A stretch of 64,000 bases of DNA from Medicago truncatula (lineage: Eukaryota > Streptophyta > Magnoliopsida > Fabales > Fabaceae). Positions 38,950 through 50,829 of the stretch are shown here, in pieces. Under the pieces are notes generated by a model. That model did not search any database, had not been told where the DNA came from, and saw nothing but the letters and a program-made list of their open reading frames with translations. Location: positions 18,292,001 to 18,356,000 of the forward strand of contig NC_053043.1 of the NCBI RefSeq assembly GCF_003473485.1, in the 5' to 3' direction. Position 1 is the stretch's first letter, and each line of letters starts with the position of its first letter. The position numbers and the translations under genes were made by a program.

Positions 38950-40450
38950 ATGCAAAACTACCAAGTGGTGTTGAGTGTTAATCTTTGTACAAATGATTTC
39001 TGAGTTTGTCTTACCCTTTTGATTAGTATTTTGCATTTGACCTTTTCACAAACAAAGCTATTGAATAACAAAATATACTGATCAGTTCAAATTATGATTT
39101 TGGCAACAGGCAGGCAAAAACGCTTTTCAATTGAGATTGCTGAGAAAAACAATCAGGATTGGTATGAAATACTTTCTTTTTCTCTTTTGTAAAAATTTTC
39201 TATTTCAATTTCCACACTTGTGTTCCAACATTGAGCAAATGAACTTAAAGTTAAACAGCAATCAAAATCATTTTGTACAAACTTTTGAAAATTTGAAGTA
39301 TCTTGTTGAGTGTCTTTAATGAATATATGGTTTTCATCTGTGCTCTTTTCCAATTTCGGTTTTTATTTTGTAATCATGACGGTCATCGAAGGTAAGTTTT
39401 ATGGCGAACCATGCATCTTGATCAGTAACTGAAATTTGTCTAAAACGTAACAGTGACTGATGTCAGCCTTATGATCCTCCTAGTTGTATTGTCTGAAACC
39501 GTAACATGATTGATCTCAGTTTGACAACAAGAGAAGACATATATATGTTTACCTCAAAACTCAACTCATTTATCATATGGACGAATCGTCAACGATCAGG
39601 CCAATGTCTCTGTCATAAGGACGAATACGGTGTAAGTCGCCATTGATGTTTTGTGCAGGTTAAATGCTGATCCACTGTAGAACTGTCCTATTCTTATACC
39701 AGAATCACAAACTTCTGTTATCTTCAAGTTTAACTTAACAAAATTTTAACAGGGCTATCTAAATAACAGTCCCTATTTTTTCTTTCAGCATGCTTTATAT
39801 TTACTTGTAAGGATTTTTGTAAGTTGCTATTATGCTTGATTTTATCATTCATTTAGTAGTTTCTTTTAGTAATTTAGCATGCAAAACTACTCAAATTTGT
39901 TATGATTTTGTCAACAGGCAGGAGAAGAACGCTTTTCAGTTGATATCGAACAGAACAACCAACTTTGGTATGAGATACTACCCATATGCGATGTTTAGGC
40001 AAAAATACTTTGCTTACGAGTCTGCAAAGGTAATGCTGAAACACATAATTCTTCAAAATCCTTATGCAAATATATACATTATCTGCAATATTGTTCCAGT
40101 GCTATGGAATAATAATTATATGCACTGATAATAAATTCTCAGCGGAGAAAGAATCAAGACAGAAACAAGATGGAAATAATTATATGGATCGACACTAAAA
40201 GAGAACATGTAGAAGATGCCATTCTAATGCACATAACCTTCCATCCTTAAGCTACATAGTTTAACTTAATCTCATTATATAATTGCAGCAGAATCAACAT
40301 CACTTAGCAAATAGTACTCGCTAAATTCTCCATTTCTTTAGGGAGAGGCTTTTCTTCATGATATAGACTGTTGGAATGACAAAGCATGTATCAGTATTCG
40401 ACAGAGGATGCATAAAATATTCAACGGGAAAAGTAAGTATTTTCTATCCT
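38950..40450 (+). other. Duplicated exon-like segments of unknown origin
   Basis: Two related blocks (about 38954-39165 and 39880-40000) each contain a good acceptor (AACAG) followed by an exon-like stretch: AGKKRFSIEIAEKNNQDWYE in the first and AGEERFSVDIEQNNQLWYE in the second. A further exon-like stretch near 40340-40432 reads GEAFLHDIDCWNDKACISIR and is followed by GTAAGT. I do not recognise the parent protein. The frames stop soon after the shared part, so this is more likely a duplicated, broken gene than a working one. Related intron-like flank also occurs at 43590-43680. Confidence 0.4.
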
Positions 40451-40646
40451 TAGATTGAATCAACTAACTATATTTCTTGCATCTCGAAAGGTTTAACTAA
40501 AGAAAAATGTTATTTTGACATAGACACGCGTATGCACATATGCATATTTGAAACAACGCGTTTTTCACACGATACTATTCATTTCTTCATTACATGGTCA
40601 ATACTCAATAGAATTCAAATATATGTTTCATTACGTTTAGGAGATG

Positions 40647-40734
40647 ATTTTTTTGGTGGTGTCCGAGATTCGATCTCCAAACCTTGCATATATTATGCAT
40701 TGTCCTTACCAACTGAGCTAAGCTCACGGGGACC
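40647..40734 (-). mobile_element. Short tRNA-derived SINE with 12-bp TSD
   Basis: On the minus strand it begins 'ggtccccgtgagcttagctc' with an A box (TTAGCTCAGTTGGTAAGG). A B-box-like GAGATCGAATCTCGG follows, and it ends in a short A tail. Flanks GTTTAGGAGATG (40635-40646) and GTTTAGTAGATG (40735-40746) are a 12-base duplication with one mismatch. It lies about 200 bases downstream of the F-box gene stop. Confidence 0.75.
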
Positions 40735-40937
40735 GTTTAGTAGATGCTTAATAACAAGGTGAGATAGCTCATTAACTATCTATTAACGGTAATTAACCAT
40801 GTATTTGGACTAAATTATATATGATACCTTTTAACAATATACTAGTTAACCATGTATTTGAACCAAAACAGATAAAAAGATGTGAACAGAGATGCAAGTG
40901 TACCTCTCAAACTGATCTGCTAGACCTGTTATGTCCT

Positions 40938-42116
40938 CTAACATCTCTGTCGAGGTGCATGACACCACAAAGTGTTGTCGATGCAAGGATTAAACTCGAC
41001 GGTAGTGATTCTACAATCGTCCAAATTATACATACGAACACTAAAAGAATCCTTAAAGTAGATGCAATTCCCTTGATATCCAATTAATTCTTTAGCCGAA
41101 ACGGAGAAGTTACAACTAGGGCTTAAAATGAAGGCTCTATTTTTCAAATCTTTCACATCAACCCATTTCCCCCATTCTTCATCCAACTTATAGACTTTGA
41201 AACACTCCACAACCTCGTATCGAGCTTGGTGTCTTCTTCCATCATAGTTCCCTCCCATGTTTTCGTCTTCGTAGTATGAGTATCTATCAACAACATATAG
41301 ATTCCCACAAGATTCCACCAAATGTTTCTTGTTTCCAAAACCACACAAAGGAGGTGAAAATTGTATCAACTTCAAAGAAGAAATATCAATCCATGAAATA
41401 GTTCCCCATTTATCAGTAACATAAAACTGACCCTTGAACACAATAATATCGTCATAGTAGAAATTGTTTTCATCAACAAGTTTCCATTTCTCATCACCAT
41501 GTTTTATGAATCCTACTATATCTTCTTGAAAGATACAACAAGAAACACAATCCTCAACACTACTCCAAGGAGAGTTAGGATAGAACACAACTTTCTTCAC
41601 AGGATTTGAAAAACCTGTAATCTTTTCAATTTTATATGATTTGCATAGCTCAATGACCCTATAATCCAACATATTCCATATCATCAGAGAAGTGTTGTTA
41701 CTGCTAAGAGGGTTTGATAATATTTTGTCGGTGATAGGACTCAACAAACTCAAAGATTGATTCTTTGATTCTTGTACCTTAATCAACCAACCTTTGGAAG
41801 AAGAAGAAGGTGGTAAAGTGGAGTTGGAACTTGCATCAGTTGGTTGAATAAGATAAATGGTTGATTGGTTGAGGTAGTTGTTTGGGGAGATTTGCAAAGG
41901 AAAAGAAGGAGAATTTGGAAGAGAAAGAGGAATGGAAGAACGAAATGATTCACATACACTGCGAAATCTGAGAACATCTATGTGATTATCAAGATATTTT
42001 CCTATCTTAGGCCATAGTTCTTTAGGGAGTTGAGACCAATCTACTTTCTCATCCATGGATGAAGAAGAGGTATCAGATCTCAAAGATTTGTTGACTTTGC
42101 TGAAAAGTGATATCAT
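40938..42116 (-). CDS. F-box protein with DUF295 domain
   Basis: A single uninterrupted frame of 392 residues. Residues about 26-62 (DWSQLPKELWPKIGKYLDNH, then DVLRFRSVCESFRSSI) form an F-box, which binds SKP1/ASK in SCF ubiquitin ligases. Residues about 205-365 match the DUF295 region of the plant SKIP23-like family (blocks ESCGNLYVVDRY, ECFKVYKLDEEWGKWVDVKD and CIYFKDS). Intronless structure is common in this lineage-expanding family. The start at 42116 gives a 20-residue serine-rich leader; a second ATG at residue 21 (42056) lies just before the F-box and could be the real start. The target protein is unknown. A LINE fragment begins within about 100 bases upstream, and a broken copy of the F-box lies at 43824-43917. 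Confidence 0.88.
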   Translation of the reverse strand: MISLFSKVNKSLRSDTSSSSMDEKVDWSQLPKELWPKIGKYLDNHIDVLRFRSVCESFRSSIPLSLPNSPSFPLQISPNNYLNQSTIYLIQPTDASSNSTLPPSSSSKGWLIKVQESKNQSLSLLSPITDKILSNPLSSNNTSLMIWNMLDYRVIELCKSYKIEKITGFSNPVKKVVFYPNSPWSSVEDCVSCCIFQEDIVGFIKHGDEKWKLVDENNFYYDDIIVFKGQFYVTDKWGTISWIDISSLKLIQFSPPLCGFGNKKHLVESCGNLYVVDRYSYYEDENMGGNYDGRRHQARYEVVECFKVYKLDEEWGKWVDVKDLKNRAFILSPSCNFSVSAKELIGYQGNCIYFKDSFSVRMYNLDDCRITTVEFNPCIDNTLWCHAPRQRC

Positions 42117-42189
42117 GTTAGAAGGGTTGTTGGAAAAAGCTCAAGGGTAAAGAGTGTAGAAAATATGTGTGAATTTTCAAGATGACTGA

Positions 42190-43310
42190 GAAAAAGAGGT
42201 ATAATGGAAATTGCAAGTAGAGTGAAGGAAGGCTTGAACCTCTTTTAGAGACTATTTGGAAAAGTAAAGCCCCTTTGAAAGTGATAGCTTTCTCTTGGAA
42301 ACTTTTTCTAGTTAGAGTCCCCACTAGAAATAATCTTGCTATGCGAAATTGTTTACCCCCTTGTGTGTTTTGTGTGGTAGAATGGAAGAATCGTCCAATC
42401 ATCTCTTCTTACATTGTGTTTTCACGGAAAAGGTTTGGGAAAGTGTTATGAAGTGGCTTGATTTTTCTTTTATTACTCCTCCAAATTTGTTTGTGCATGG
42501 GCATGTTGGAGTAATGAGGGGAGAATTAAGAGGATTCGAAAGGGGTTGTGGATGATTTGGAAAGCTAGGAACCACATTATTTTCCGGAATGAGGTGAAAT
42601 ACGTTGACGAATTATTACCGGAAATAAATGTGATGTCGTGGCTGTGGAGTTTGAGTAGAATCTCTATGCAAACTTGTTTATACTATGAGTGGAGTTGGAA
42701 TCCGCAAGAGTGTTTGATTCGGTAATAGGTCTTTGGTTGGCTAGGGGTTATTTTTGCAAAGTTTGGCGAGGCTGATGCGGTGTGCTTTTTCTGCTACTGC
42801 TGTGCGATTTTTATGAGTGTAGGGGTGCTGTTATCAACTGGAGGTCTGCTGTTAGGTGTGGTTAAAAGCCTGGTGATTTGCTGTAGTGGTCTGTTCTGTT
42901 TTAGGCCCAGGTAGGCTGTTTTGGGCAGCAGCTGGGTTTTTGCTGTTCTACCCCTTGGCGCTGTTCCCTTTTCTGTTTCTAGCACCCCCCTTTGTACTGT
43001 TTGTGCTGGCTGTGATGCAGGATTATGCGTGGTTAGGCTACTGTTTGGGGGTTTTTGTCCGTCGGGTTGTCTTGGTCTTTCGCCTCATGTATACCCCAGC
43101 ATCATATTTTTAGCTTTGGTTAGGCCTCGTTTAGCACATCTGTGCCTTTTTAGTGGGGAGTGTGGGGAGGTTTCGTTGGTGGCCTAGGGTGTTCCGCATA
43201 TATACAGTATCTATTGTATGCTTTCTTTTTCGCTTTTTCCGCGGATGCTTTTGTGCTTCTTGCTTGCACTCATTCGTTGTGAATAAAATTTGCTAATTAA
43301 AAAAAAATAA
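42190..43310 (+). mobile_element. 5'-truncated LINE, C-terminal ORF2 and 3' tail
   Basis: The plus strand encodes a decayed LINE ORF2 end: ETIWKSKAPLKVIAFSWKL and RVPTRNNLAMRN, then, after a frameshift near 42350, the reverse-transcriptase zinc-binding motif CVLCGRMEESSNHLFLHC. WKARNHIIFRNE and CLYYEWSWNPQECLIR follow. A T/G-rich 3' UTR then runs to an A-rich tail near 43298-43312. Frameshifts and stops show it is dead. It sits immediately upstream of the F-box gene in the opposite orientation and may have replaced part of its promoter. Confidence 0.85.
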
Positions 43311-43823
43311 AAATTATAGATTAAAGTATCAATTACTCTTATTTAGCCTCTAAAACATATATAAATATAATAATAAATCCTTGGCTTAAATATGATATTC
43401 GTCTCTGTAATTTGGACCAGTTTTGATTTTCGTCCCTGTAAAAAAAAAATTGAAATACATCCCTATAATTTTTTTTTTTGCAGTCATTCACTAAACTCAC
43501 TTTTTTGTTTGTATGATAGTTTTCAGTGTAAGGAAGCAAAGAAAACTCCATCATAGTCCTTCTTGATTTCATCATTCATTTAGTAACTAACCATACAAAA
43601 CTACTCAAATATGGTGAAACAGAAGTGGTGTTGAATGTTAGTCTTTGTGCAAATGGTTTATGAATTTGCATTACCCTTGATTAGTAACTAACCATAAGCT
43701 TTCTCAAACAACGTCACAAGTGTTTATGTTATTAGATAAGCTCAAATAAACAAATTAAACAAGAACAAAGATCGACCAATTCGTAGATCAAAGTCTCTAC
43801 ATCCTTCCTGCACTTCTTTAAGG

Positions 43824-43917
43824 AGGAATGGAAGAACAAAATGATTCACAAACACTGTGAAATTTGAGAACATCTATGTGATTATCAACATATTTTTCTA
43901 TATTGGCCCATGGTTCA
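43824..43917 (-). pseudogene. F-box gene fragment
   Basis: The minus strand reads EPWANIEKYVDNHIDVLKFH followed by SVCESFCSSIPP. It aligns with ELWPKIGKYLDNHIDVLRFR and following residues of the intact F-box gene at 40938-42116. Only about 30 codons survive. It records a local duplication of the F-box gene, later lost. Confidence 0.8.
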
Positions 43918-44469
43918 AGTAAAAGTTATTATTCTCACCTTTGTAATGTTTTTAGGTAAAATCGAGATAATTTGAATTATTTATAGTTCTATCTTTCGTA
44001 CTTTTAATAGTTCGGAAAAAAATCACAAACCGAATAAGAATTACATGAACAAACATACGTCTTAACATATCAAATATTTTGTACAATATTTTTTCATTAT
44101 ATGAATTGTACCGACAGAACAAAATTATTAATTATGCTAGTGGGGGTAAATTGGTTTATCTAATTATCATAATGTTCCGATTAAGTTATGAGCTCAACTT
44201 TCTCTTGGTTGATGGATGAAAACATCACTCTTTGAATTTTTATTTTTTTATTTTTTATAATATTATTTTTTTTGTTAAGAATCCATATGCAATACAAAAT
44301 AAAATAAACTTCTGATCAATTCTATAAATATAATTTTTTTTTTTATATCAATTCTACAAATGTAACCAAACTAAAAAAAAAAAGAGAGAGGAGTAAGTTA
44401 GCAACAAAAAAAAAATCAAACTAAATAAAAGAAAAAAAAAATCAAAGGCACGTGAGAAAGCCAATTATT

Positions 44470-44770
44470 TTTTTTAGGATAATTGGCTTTCTCTTCAGGA
44501 TGGCTACAAAGTGTGGTCTCCAAAGCCCTCTAATGCTGAACTTTCTCAGGTGTCTCAACTTATTCATCATGATCTTGGAATTTGGAATGCACCATTGATA
44601 AATGCAAATTTCTTGCCTTTTGAAGCCATGTAAATCCTTCAACTCCCTTTGCCAACAACAACACATATGGATTCTCACTATATGGGAATATTAGGAATCG
44701 TGAAGACAACTCCCTTTACACTCTATGATATGTCTAGCCCTCATACCCTAAGGGTCTCTGATAAATTAAA
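44470..44770 (+). mobile_element. LINE ORF2 remnant
   Basis: The plus strand reads QDGYKVWSPKPSNAELSQVS, then LIHHDLGIWNAPLINANFLP and FEAM followed by a stop. This resembles the segment between reverse transcriptase and the zinc-binding region in plant L1-type ORF2. Stops and frameshifts follow. It is a separate fragment from 42190-43310, since it represents an upstream part of ORF2 but lies downstream. Confidence 0.65.
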
Positions 44771-45782
44771 GACTCTTGATCAAAAATTATATGTAACGAT
44801 TCGGTTAAAGCGCAAGAATTAGTTTATAAACCCTAACCTAGTTTGTAAAAGATTTAAACGGTGAAACACATGAAAAGGAAATATAACTCAAATCATAATG
44901 AATAAAAAAAATTATTAATTGAATCCAACAAATAAGAAGAGTTTCATCTTAGAATCGTAATCGATAGAGGTTTAGTTTCACATGGCTACATACATCATAC
45001 AAAACAATAGAAAAACATACCATAGAGAGAATAAGAAGAGGATGGAGATCCTCTTCCTTAAATCTCTTGATGCTTGACCCTTACCTTGTACCGCTAGCTT
45101 TCTGTATGCTTTTCTAAATGAATAAAAGTGTGTACAAGAGTCTCTATCTATAATGCATCATTACTTAGGGGTTAAGAGATAAAAATTAGGATTTTCCACT
45201 AATAACATATCGAAAAAGAAGAAATCAACACCTCCTAGCCGTCTCACATGCATGGGGTGCATGGAGTGAGGCGCATGGGCGCATGAGGCAGCAATTCCAA
45301 TGTGAATTTTGTAGTTTTAGTCCCTTTTTCGATCATTCTTCCGTCTTTAAATGCCTTTGAACTTGAAATGAATTTTCTTCATCTTGTATTGTCTTCAACA
45401 ACCTTCTAAGAACCATTGGCCTTCAATCTTCATATTTGTGATCCTTCATGTGATGTCTTGTTTTGCCGAGTTACATGATTTCTCACTAAAAAGACTCAAA
45501 ATACTTATGGAGTTGCATGATTTAAGATAAAAGTGAATTATAACAACTCGAATGAAAACAATATAAATTGTTTCTCAAACCATTGACAACTTCTATAAAT
45601 TACAATTTCTTTGCCTTCAAATGCAAAGAAAATAACTAAAAACATAGCATAAAATATCATATGATGCTCCGTCATCAAATACTCAATTTTTTTTATCAAA
45701 TAACAAATGATAAATTGTTTATTAAATATTTGAATTATCCTTAAAATTAACCAGGGATTAGAATTTCAACTCTACTTAAACC

Positions 45783-45784
<2 letters not shown>
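44771..45784. other. Gene-free repeat-like region
   Basis: No gene seen. The part from about 44780 to 45300 reads like LTR-retrotransposon flank ('ggatggagatcctcttcc', 'ggtgcatggagtgaggcgca'), but no paired LTR was found. Confidence 0.35.

Positions 45785-45844
<60 letters not shown>
45785..45844. repeat. (AT)30 microsatellite inside a palindrome
   Basis: Thirty uninterrupted AT units are bordered by AAACCCC on the left and GGGGTTT on the right, making a self-complementary block of about 74 bases that could extrude as a cruciform. It directly abuts the TIR element at 45845-46885. Confidence 0.95.
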
Positions 45845-45846
<2 letters not shown>

Positions 45847-46885
45847 GGTTTGCTATAATAGACCCGCTCTATTTTGTGAAGGTCTATTTTAGCAAGATGC
45901 ACCTTTTCCTTTGGACACAAAATACCCATACTTTTGCTTTTTGTAAAAGAAAAAACTAAGGGACAAAATTGTAATACATTTAAATTATTTTTTATTTATT
46001 TTAAATTTTATACTTTTTGAGGTTTCCCTAGGCTAGCTGTCTTTATCATTTATTTTTGAAAATTGTTCTCCCTTCAAGTTTCTCACACCATATTTTTGTT
46101 ATTGTTCTGGGTTCTTCAATTCATATGTAGTAGATGTATCATAAAATAAATCTTAATTCTCCATTAGAATGACAATAGCAAGTAGGTTTCAAGTAGGTTG
46201 ATTGATTCAAAAAGAATGAGGAAAAAGAATTGGAAACTTTTACAACATACTACTAGTATTATACTAGCAATTATTGTTATCGGATGTCTCTCTCTTTTTT
46301 CTTTCAGGTCACTTGAGTTTTCTTTTTATTTTCCTCCATTTTTGTCAATTAAATTGCAGAATTTGCGTTAAAACTTCCAAATTTTTAAAATCAAAACTGG
46401 TTTAAAAGCTCATTAAAAAATTCATTGATTTGTTACTGAAATTAGCACACTGGATTGGGGATTTAATTTTTCATTTTCATAGAACAGTTTATACAATTTA
46501 AAAAATTTGTTCACTTCATTGACGGTTTGTGAGAAGCTTGAATACACCAATACTATTAGCAATCGAAAACATGAAAAAGTGAACACAATAGTACAATTAG
46601 AGAAGAGAATGTTTGGAACAATTAGGATGAAGGGAACTGGGTTAAGCTTTTTTAAGATAATAAACAACAAAAACACAGCAAAAATAATGGAGAGAAAGAT
46701 GAAGACGGCAACAATCAACGGAGAGAGAAAATGATACAAAATTAATAAGAGTTTGATACTACCTTTCCACCCTCATATTTAAGTTTCACTTTGTTTAAAG
46801 CAATGGGTATTTTATGTCCAAAGGAAAAGGTGCATCTTGCTAAAATAGACCTTCACAAAATAGAGTGGGTCTATTGTAACAAACC
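45845..46885. mobile_element. TIR element inserted in an AT microsatellite
   Basis: The left end (GGTTTGCTATAATAGACCC) and right end (inverse GGTTTGTTACAATAGACCC) extend into about 88-base inverted repeats with only a few mismatches. Both include 'gatgcaccttttcctttgg' or its inverse. AT repeats abut both sides (45785-45844 and 46886-46903), consistent with insertion into an AT tract, which hides the target duplication. The interior of about 860 bp has no recognisable transposase. Long inverted repeats suggest a Mutator-like or related non-autonomous element. Confidence 0.8.
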
Positions 46886-46903
46886 TATATATATATATAT
46901 ATA

Positions 46904-48527
46904 ACACTTCAATGCTCAGATTAAAAAAAATCGATCATACAATACTATCTATTAATGTGTAAATATGTTGTATGCCCTTTGGTGTTTATCTCCTATATGA
47001 CTAAGACATTGTTTAATAATATTATCTATATTTTGCTGTTATTGCCTTTCTATAGATGTAAAGCTAAATAAAGGTAATGAAAGGTTTAATTGGGGGAAAA
47101 CATGATATATTTAGTGGGCTAAGGTCCATTGATTAACTCAGTAAGATAAAGGAACAAGTACAACACATCAACATATTTAAGAGACATATAAAAATGATTG
47201 GGAAGGATTTCTTGTGACACAAAAACATATTTAAGTATAATTTTAGGAAGGATTTCGTGTAACTCCATAAGTTCTAAAAAGTATTTAGTTAAAGTAAATA
47301 GAGCTTTGGATTTTATTTTATTTTTATATAAAGGGATCCAAAAGTCTAAGTTTCTAACATGCATAGGAGGAAAAAACATTGCTATGATCATTACTATCTT
47401 TTTCCTATTTCTTGTTGTAAAGTACACCAGTGGTAAACTCTTTATGTAGCCCTTTCAAATTTTCTTCTTTTACTTTATACACAATCTTTTATCCCTTTTT
47501 ACTAACATTTATTCATTATTTTTCATTTCACAGCATTTGATGGATGCACTAATTACCTTGATTGTCCAGTTGATTTATGTATCTCTCCACTTGTTTTGAC
47601 GTGCCATAATTTCTTTTGTAAATGCCTTTAACTGTTAAGTCAAAAAATAATATCTCCTTTTCATTTTGAAGACTATAATTATATTTGCATGTTATAGTAT
47701 TATTAAATTTTAATATTTTTGTAACAATTAGATTTGTTTTGTTTACGATAACACTTTGATTTATATTTATCCGACCTTTCAATTTCTATGACAATGTTAG
47801 AAGATTTGTTTGTTTTTAGTAGATATACGAAGAACTACATTGTCACTTCATATGGAATTCCAATTAACAAGTAAACAAGAATCAATGTCCCAATTTTTAA
47901 TTTGAGAATTATCAACAATAACAACTACATATGAGTTGTAAAATATCGTACCAACAAACATTTGATGATAAGGAACTAGTAGTAAGATTTTTGTCTTTGA
48001 CAATTGCTCTGAACACAATTAGAAGAAACAACCAGAGGGCTGCTACAATGCTTTTGCGGTTATTGATAGTTTGGAAAATAATTTGTAATATTTTGAATTA
48101 AGTCATTGTGAGTCTTGTATTTTCCTAACCTGACAACTCTATAGGTTTCATAGTCATTTTCGGTATAAACCAGTGGGTTAATTCAATTGTTGGCCAATAT
48201 AACGAGTACAACGATAAGTTAGGAGGGTGAATAGCATTTCACCATTAATTTTTTTATCGGAATCGTGTTTTAAAAAGGCGTTCAAATGAAACAAATTTGA
48301 CTATTGAAATTGGTGCAATCCATATAAAGAAGTCAATCAAGCAGTGCTAAAACACAATTCAAATTTGAACAAGAAATTCACACTTAAATTAGTGTTTGCT
48401 AATCAATTACTAATACACAATGTAATCTAGAAAACCTATCAACAATTTCAATCCACCTAACCTTAGAAAAGAAATAACTATCACAAGAACTATATACTTA
48501 TGATATATGTGATAGGATAGACAATAA
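46904..48527. other. Gene-free AT-rich region
   Basis: No gene recognised. Two copies of 'aggatttcgtgtaactcc'-like phrases occur near 47205-47275, and short frames around 47119-47449 on both strands show no family features. Confidence 0.5.
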
Positions 48528-49202
48528 GGTTGTGTTTGGTAACACAAAAAAGTTAGCTTATAGTTTTTTGGATTAAAACGTGGCGTGTTTGGTAACAAAC
48601 TTTTTTCAAGAGTTTATAGCGTTTTTTGAAAAGCTATTTCAAGTAGCTTTTTAGCTTATAGCTGGTAGTTTTTTTATATTTTCTTTCAACTTTAACCCTA
48701 TTAATTTAAATTAATTATTTTTTAATTAAACAACTATACCCATGTTCATCTTTATACCGCCCCATTTTTTTCCTTAAAAAAAATGCCACGTTTTTTTTAA
48801 GGAGCACTTTATATATATATCTATGTATGTATGTATGTATGTATTTTTTTTTAAGAAAATGCTTTATATTTTGCTATAACTAACCTGCTGTACACCACAA
48901 AAAAAATAACTAGCCTATTTTTTTTAAAGGAAAAAATAATTAGTCTATTGTACGTTGTAAAATTTTTTATATTCTAGCTCACATTTTGTTTCCACCTTTC
49001 TCTTATTTTTGGGATTCATAAAGCAGAGATCAAAATTGTCGATGAATTTTTTTTAGGATTAAAAGTCGAAGAATTTTTTTATGGAGACTAAGACCAAAAG
49101 TTTGAATATTTATAGGGACCAAAAACATATTTAACTATAATTAAAAATATTAAAAAATAAATACATTACAAAAAAATGTGTGTGTCTATATGTATATTAA
49201 AA

Positions 49203-49233
<31 letters not shown>

Positions 49234-49373
49234 TTTATGTCATTTTATACTTATCAGCCACTCCAACAGCTAATTTTACCAAACACATTATTTTTAATAA
49301 GAAAGCTTTTCAGCTATAAGCTACATCTATCAGTCATCAGCTAGCTTATAACTTATTTTTACCAAACAGAGCC
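48528..49373. mobile_element. PIF/Harbinger-like MITE
   Basis: The left end GGTTGTGTTTGGTAAC and right end TTACCAAACAGAGCC are inverted. The flanking duplication is TAA (48525-48527 and 49374-49376). The body contains 'agcttatag' words near both ends and an AT microsatellite at about 49204-49229. It is the same family and nearly the same length as 55879-56739. Confidence 0.82.
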
Positions 49374-49640
49374 TAAGTTAATCTCTAATATGACAAATGA
49401 TTGAATTGATACTATTTTACCACCTATTTGGGTTTGTTTAAGATGAAAGTAAAATAAACATCTACAATTATACTTCATTCGATCTTTTTTTATAAAAAAT
49501 AAAAGTGTCAATATTTTTGGTTTTTTTTATCAAAAATATTGACAAACTTTCAAATGTATTATAAGCTAATTTCATTTACAAACTTTTAAATGTGTTATAA
49601 GCTAATTTCATTTGTGTCCTTATTTACCAAAAGTCCTAGG

Positions 49641-50829
49641 TGTAACACCCTGTTTTCCCAACATAAAAATTTCATAACAATTAATCAGAGTTTTCCACAT
49701 AAACGGAATGCTACACTTCTTAAAAATCATAAATGGAATAAATAACAATTTATCCTTCATAATTCAATTCAAGATAAATATTCAAAACTTCGCAGTGGAT
49801 TTAATTCAACAACTAAAATAGTCTTTGGCACAAAGACCTCATCATAACATCTCATAAAAATCCAAACTAAATCATAGTCATGTAAAATCATAAGCAATAC
49901 ACAAGGATTAGAAAATAGCCACAAAAGTTCCCATCCCGTTACATATCAGAGCACCTAAAGACACAGTGAGAGATAGTCACTCACGAAAGCAATCAACAGC
50001 TACTTATTCTCGATCACCTTAGTATTGATGATCGACGGTCTCTCTCCCTCTTGGTTCTCTTCTTTTCTTGTTTTCTCCCTTTTTCTCCAAAAAGCAGTTT
50101 CACTTAAAAACTTTTCTAAACCTAGTTTCCTCCTTATATCTCTCCTCAATCCACTTTATCTTATTTCCTCTATTTCCACTAAACTCTTCTAAATTCCAAA
50201 ACAGCCCCACATCTCAATATTTATTTTATTTTCAAATCTTATTCTAGTAAATAATAAAACAAGTCTTTAAATAAAATATCAACACATCACATAATCATAT
50301 AAAATCACATAAATCATCAAAGTGGACTCTAAACTCTATAAAATAATTAAATAAGTAAAGATGGCGTTACAACTCTACCCTCCTTAAAAGAATTTCATCC
50401 TCGAAATTCAAAGCACAAGAGAAAAATGAATTCAGTTATCACTTAAATATCTTAAACTATATAACAAAATGGAAACTTCAACAATACACAAAAATCACAT
50501 TAAAGTTAGTGAGTCAAACATGATCACATAAAAAAAAAACATAACCATTAATTAGAAAAACAACGACAATATTCAACTGTCACACGACACAAACGACTCA
50601 ACTACTTGGCCGGACGGACCGATCTGCTCTGATACCAATTGTAACATCCCGTTTTCCCAACATAAAAATTTCATAACAATTAATCAGAGTTTTCCACATA
50701 AACGGAATGCTACACTTCTTAAAAATCATAAATGGAATAAATAACAATTTATCCTTCATAATTCAATTCAACATAAATATTCAAAACTTCGCAGTGGATT
50801 TAATTCAACAACTAAAATAGTCTTTACCA
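49641..50829 (-). mobile_element. TRIM-like LTR element, 190-bp LTRs
   Basis: Direct repeats 49641-49830 and 50640-50829 (190 bp each) begin TGTAACA and end in CA on the plus strand; about five mismatches were counted by eye, near 2.6%. Just inside the right copy, the minus strand reads TGGTATCAGAGC two bases after the LTR, a primer-binding site for initiator-methionine tRNA, which sets the orientation as minus. The internal 809 bp has no coding frame of note. The element is therefore a TRIM or a heavily deleted derivative. Flanking pentamers (CTAGG and TTAGT) do not match cleanly. LTR similarity implies recent movement. Confidence 0.8.

Noticed and set aside
42349..42555. Plus-strand frame that could be called a small zinc-binding protein
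   Set aside because: The CxxC and HLFLHC pattern and its neighbours match LINE ORF2; it is part of the truncated LINE.
45785..45844. Coding potential through the AT repeat (poly Tyr-Ile frame)
   Set aside because: Pure microsatellite translation.
46422..46739. A 105-codon hydrophobic minus-strand frame inside the TIR element
   Set aside because: It resembles low-complexity translation of AT-rich DNA, shows no transposase motif and has no homologue I recognise.
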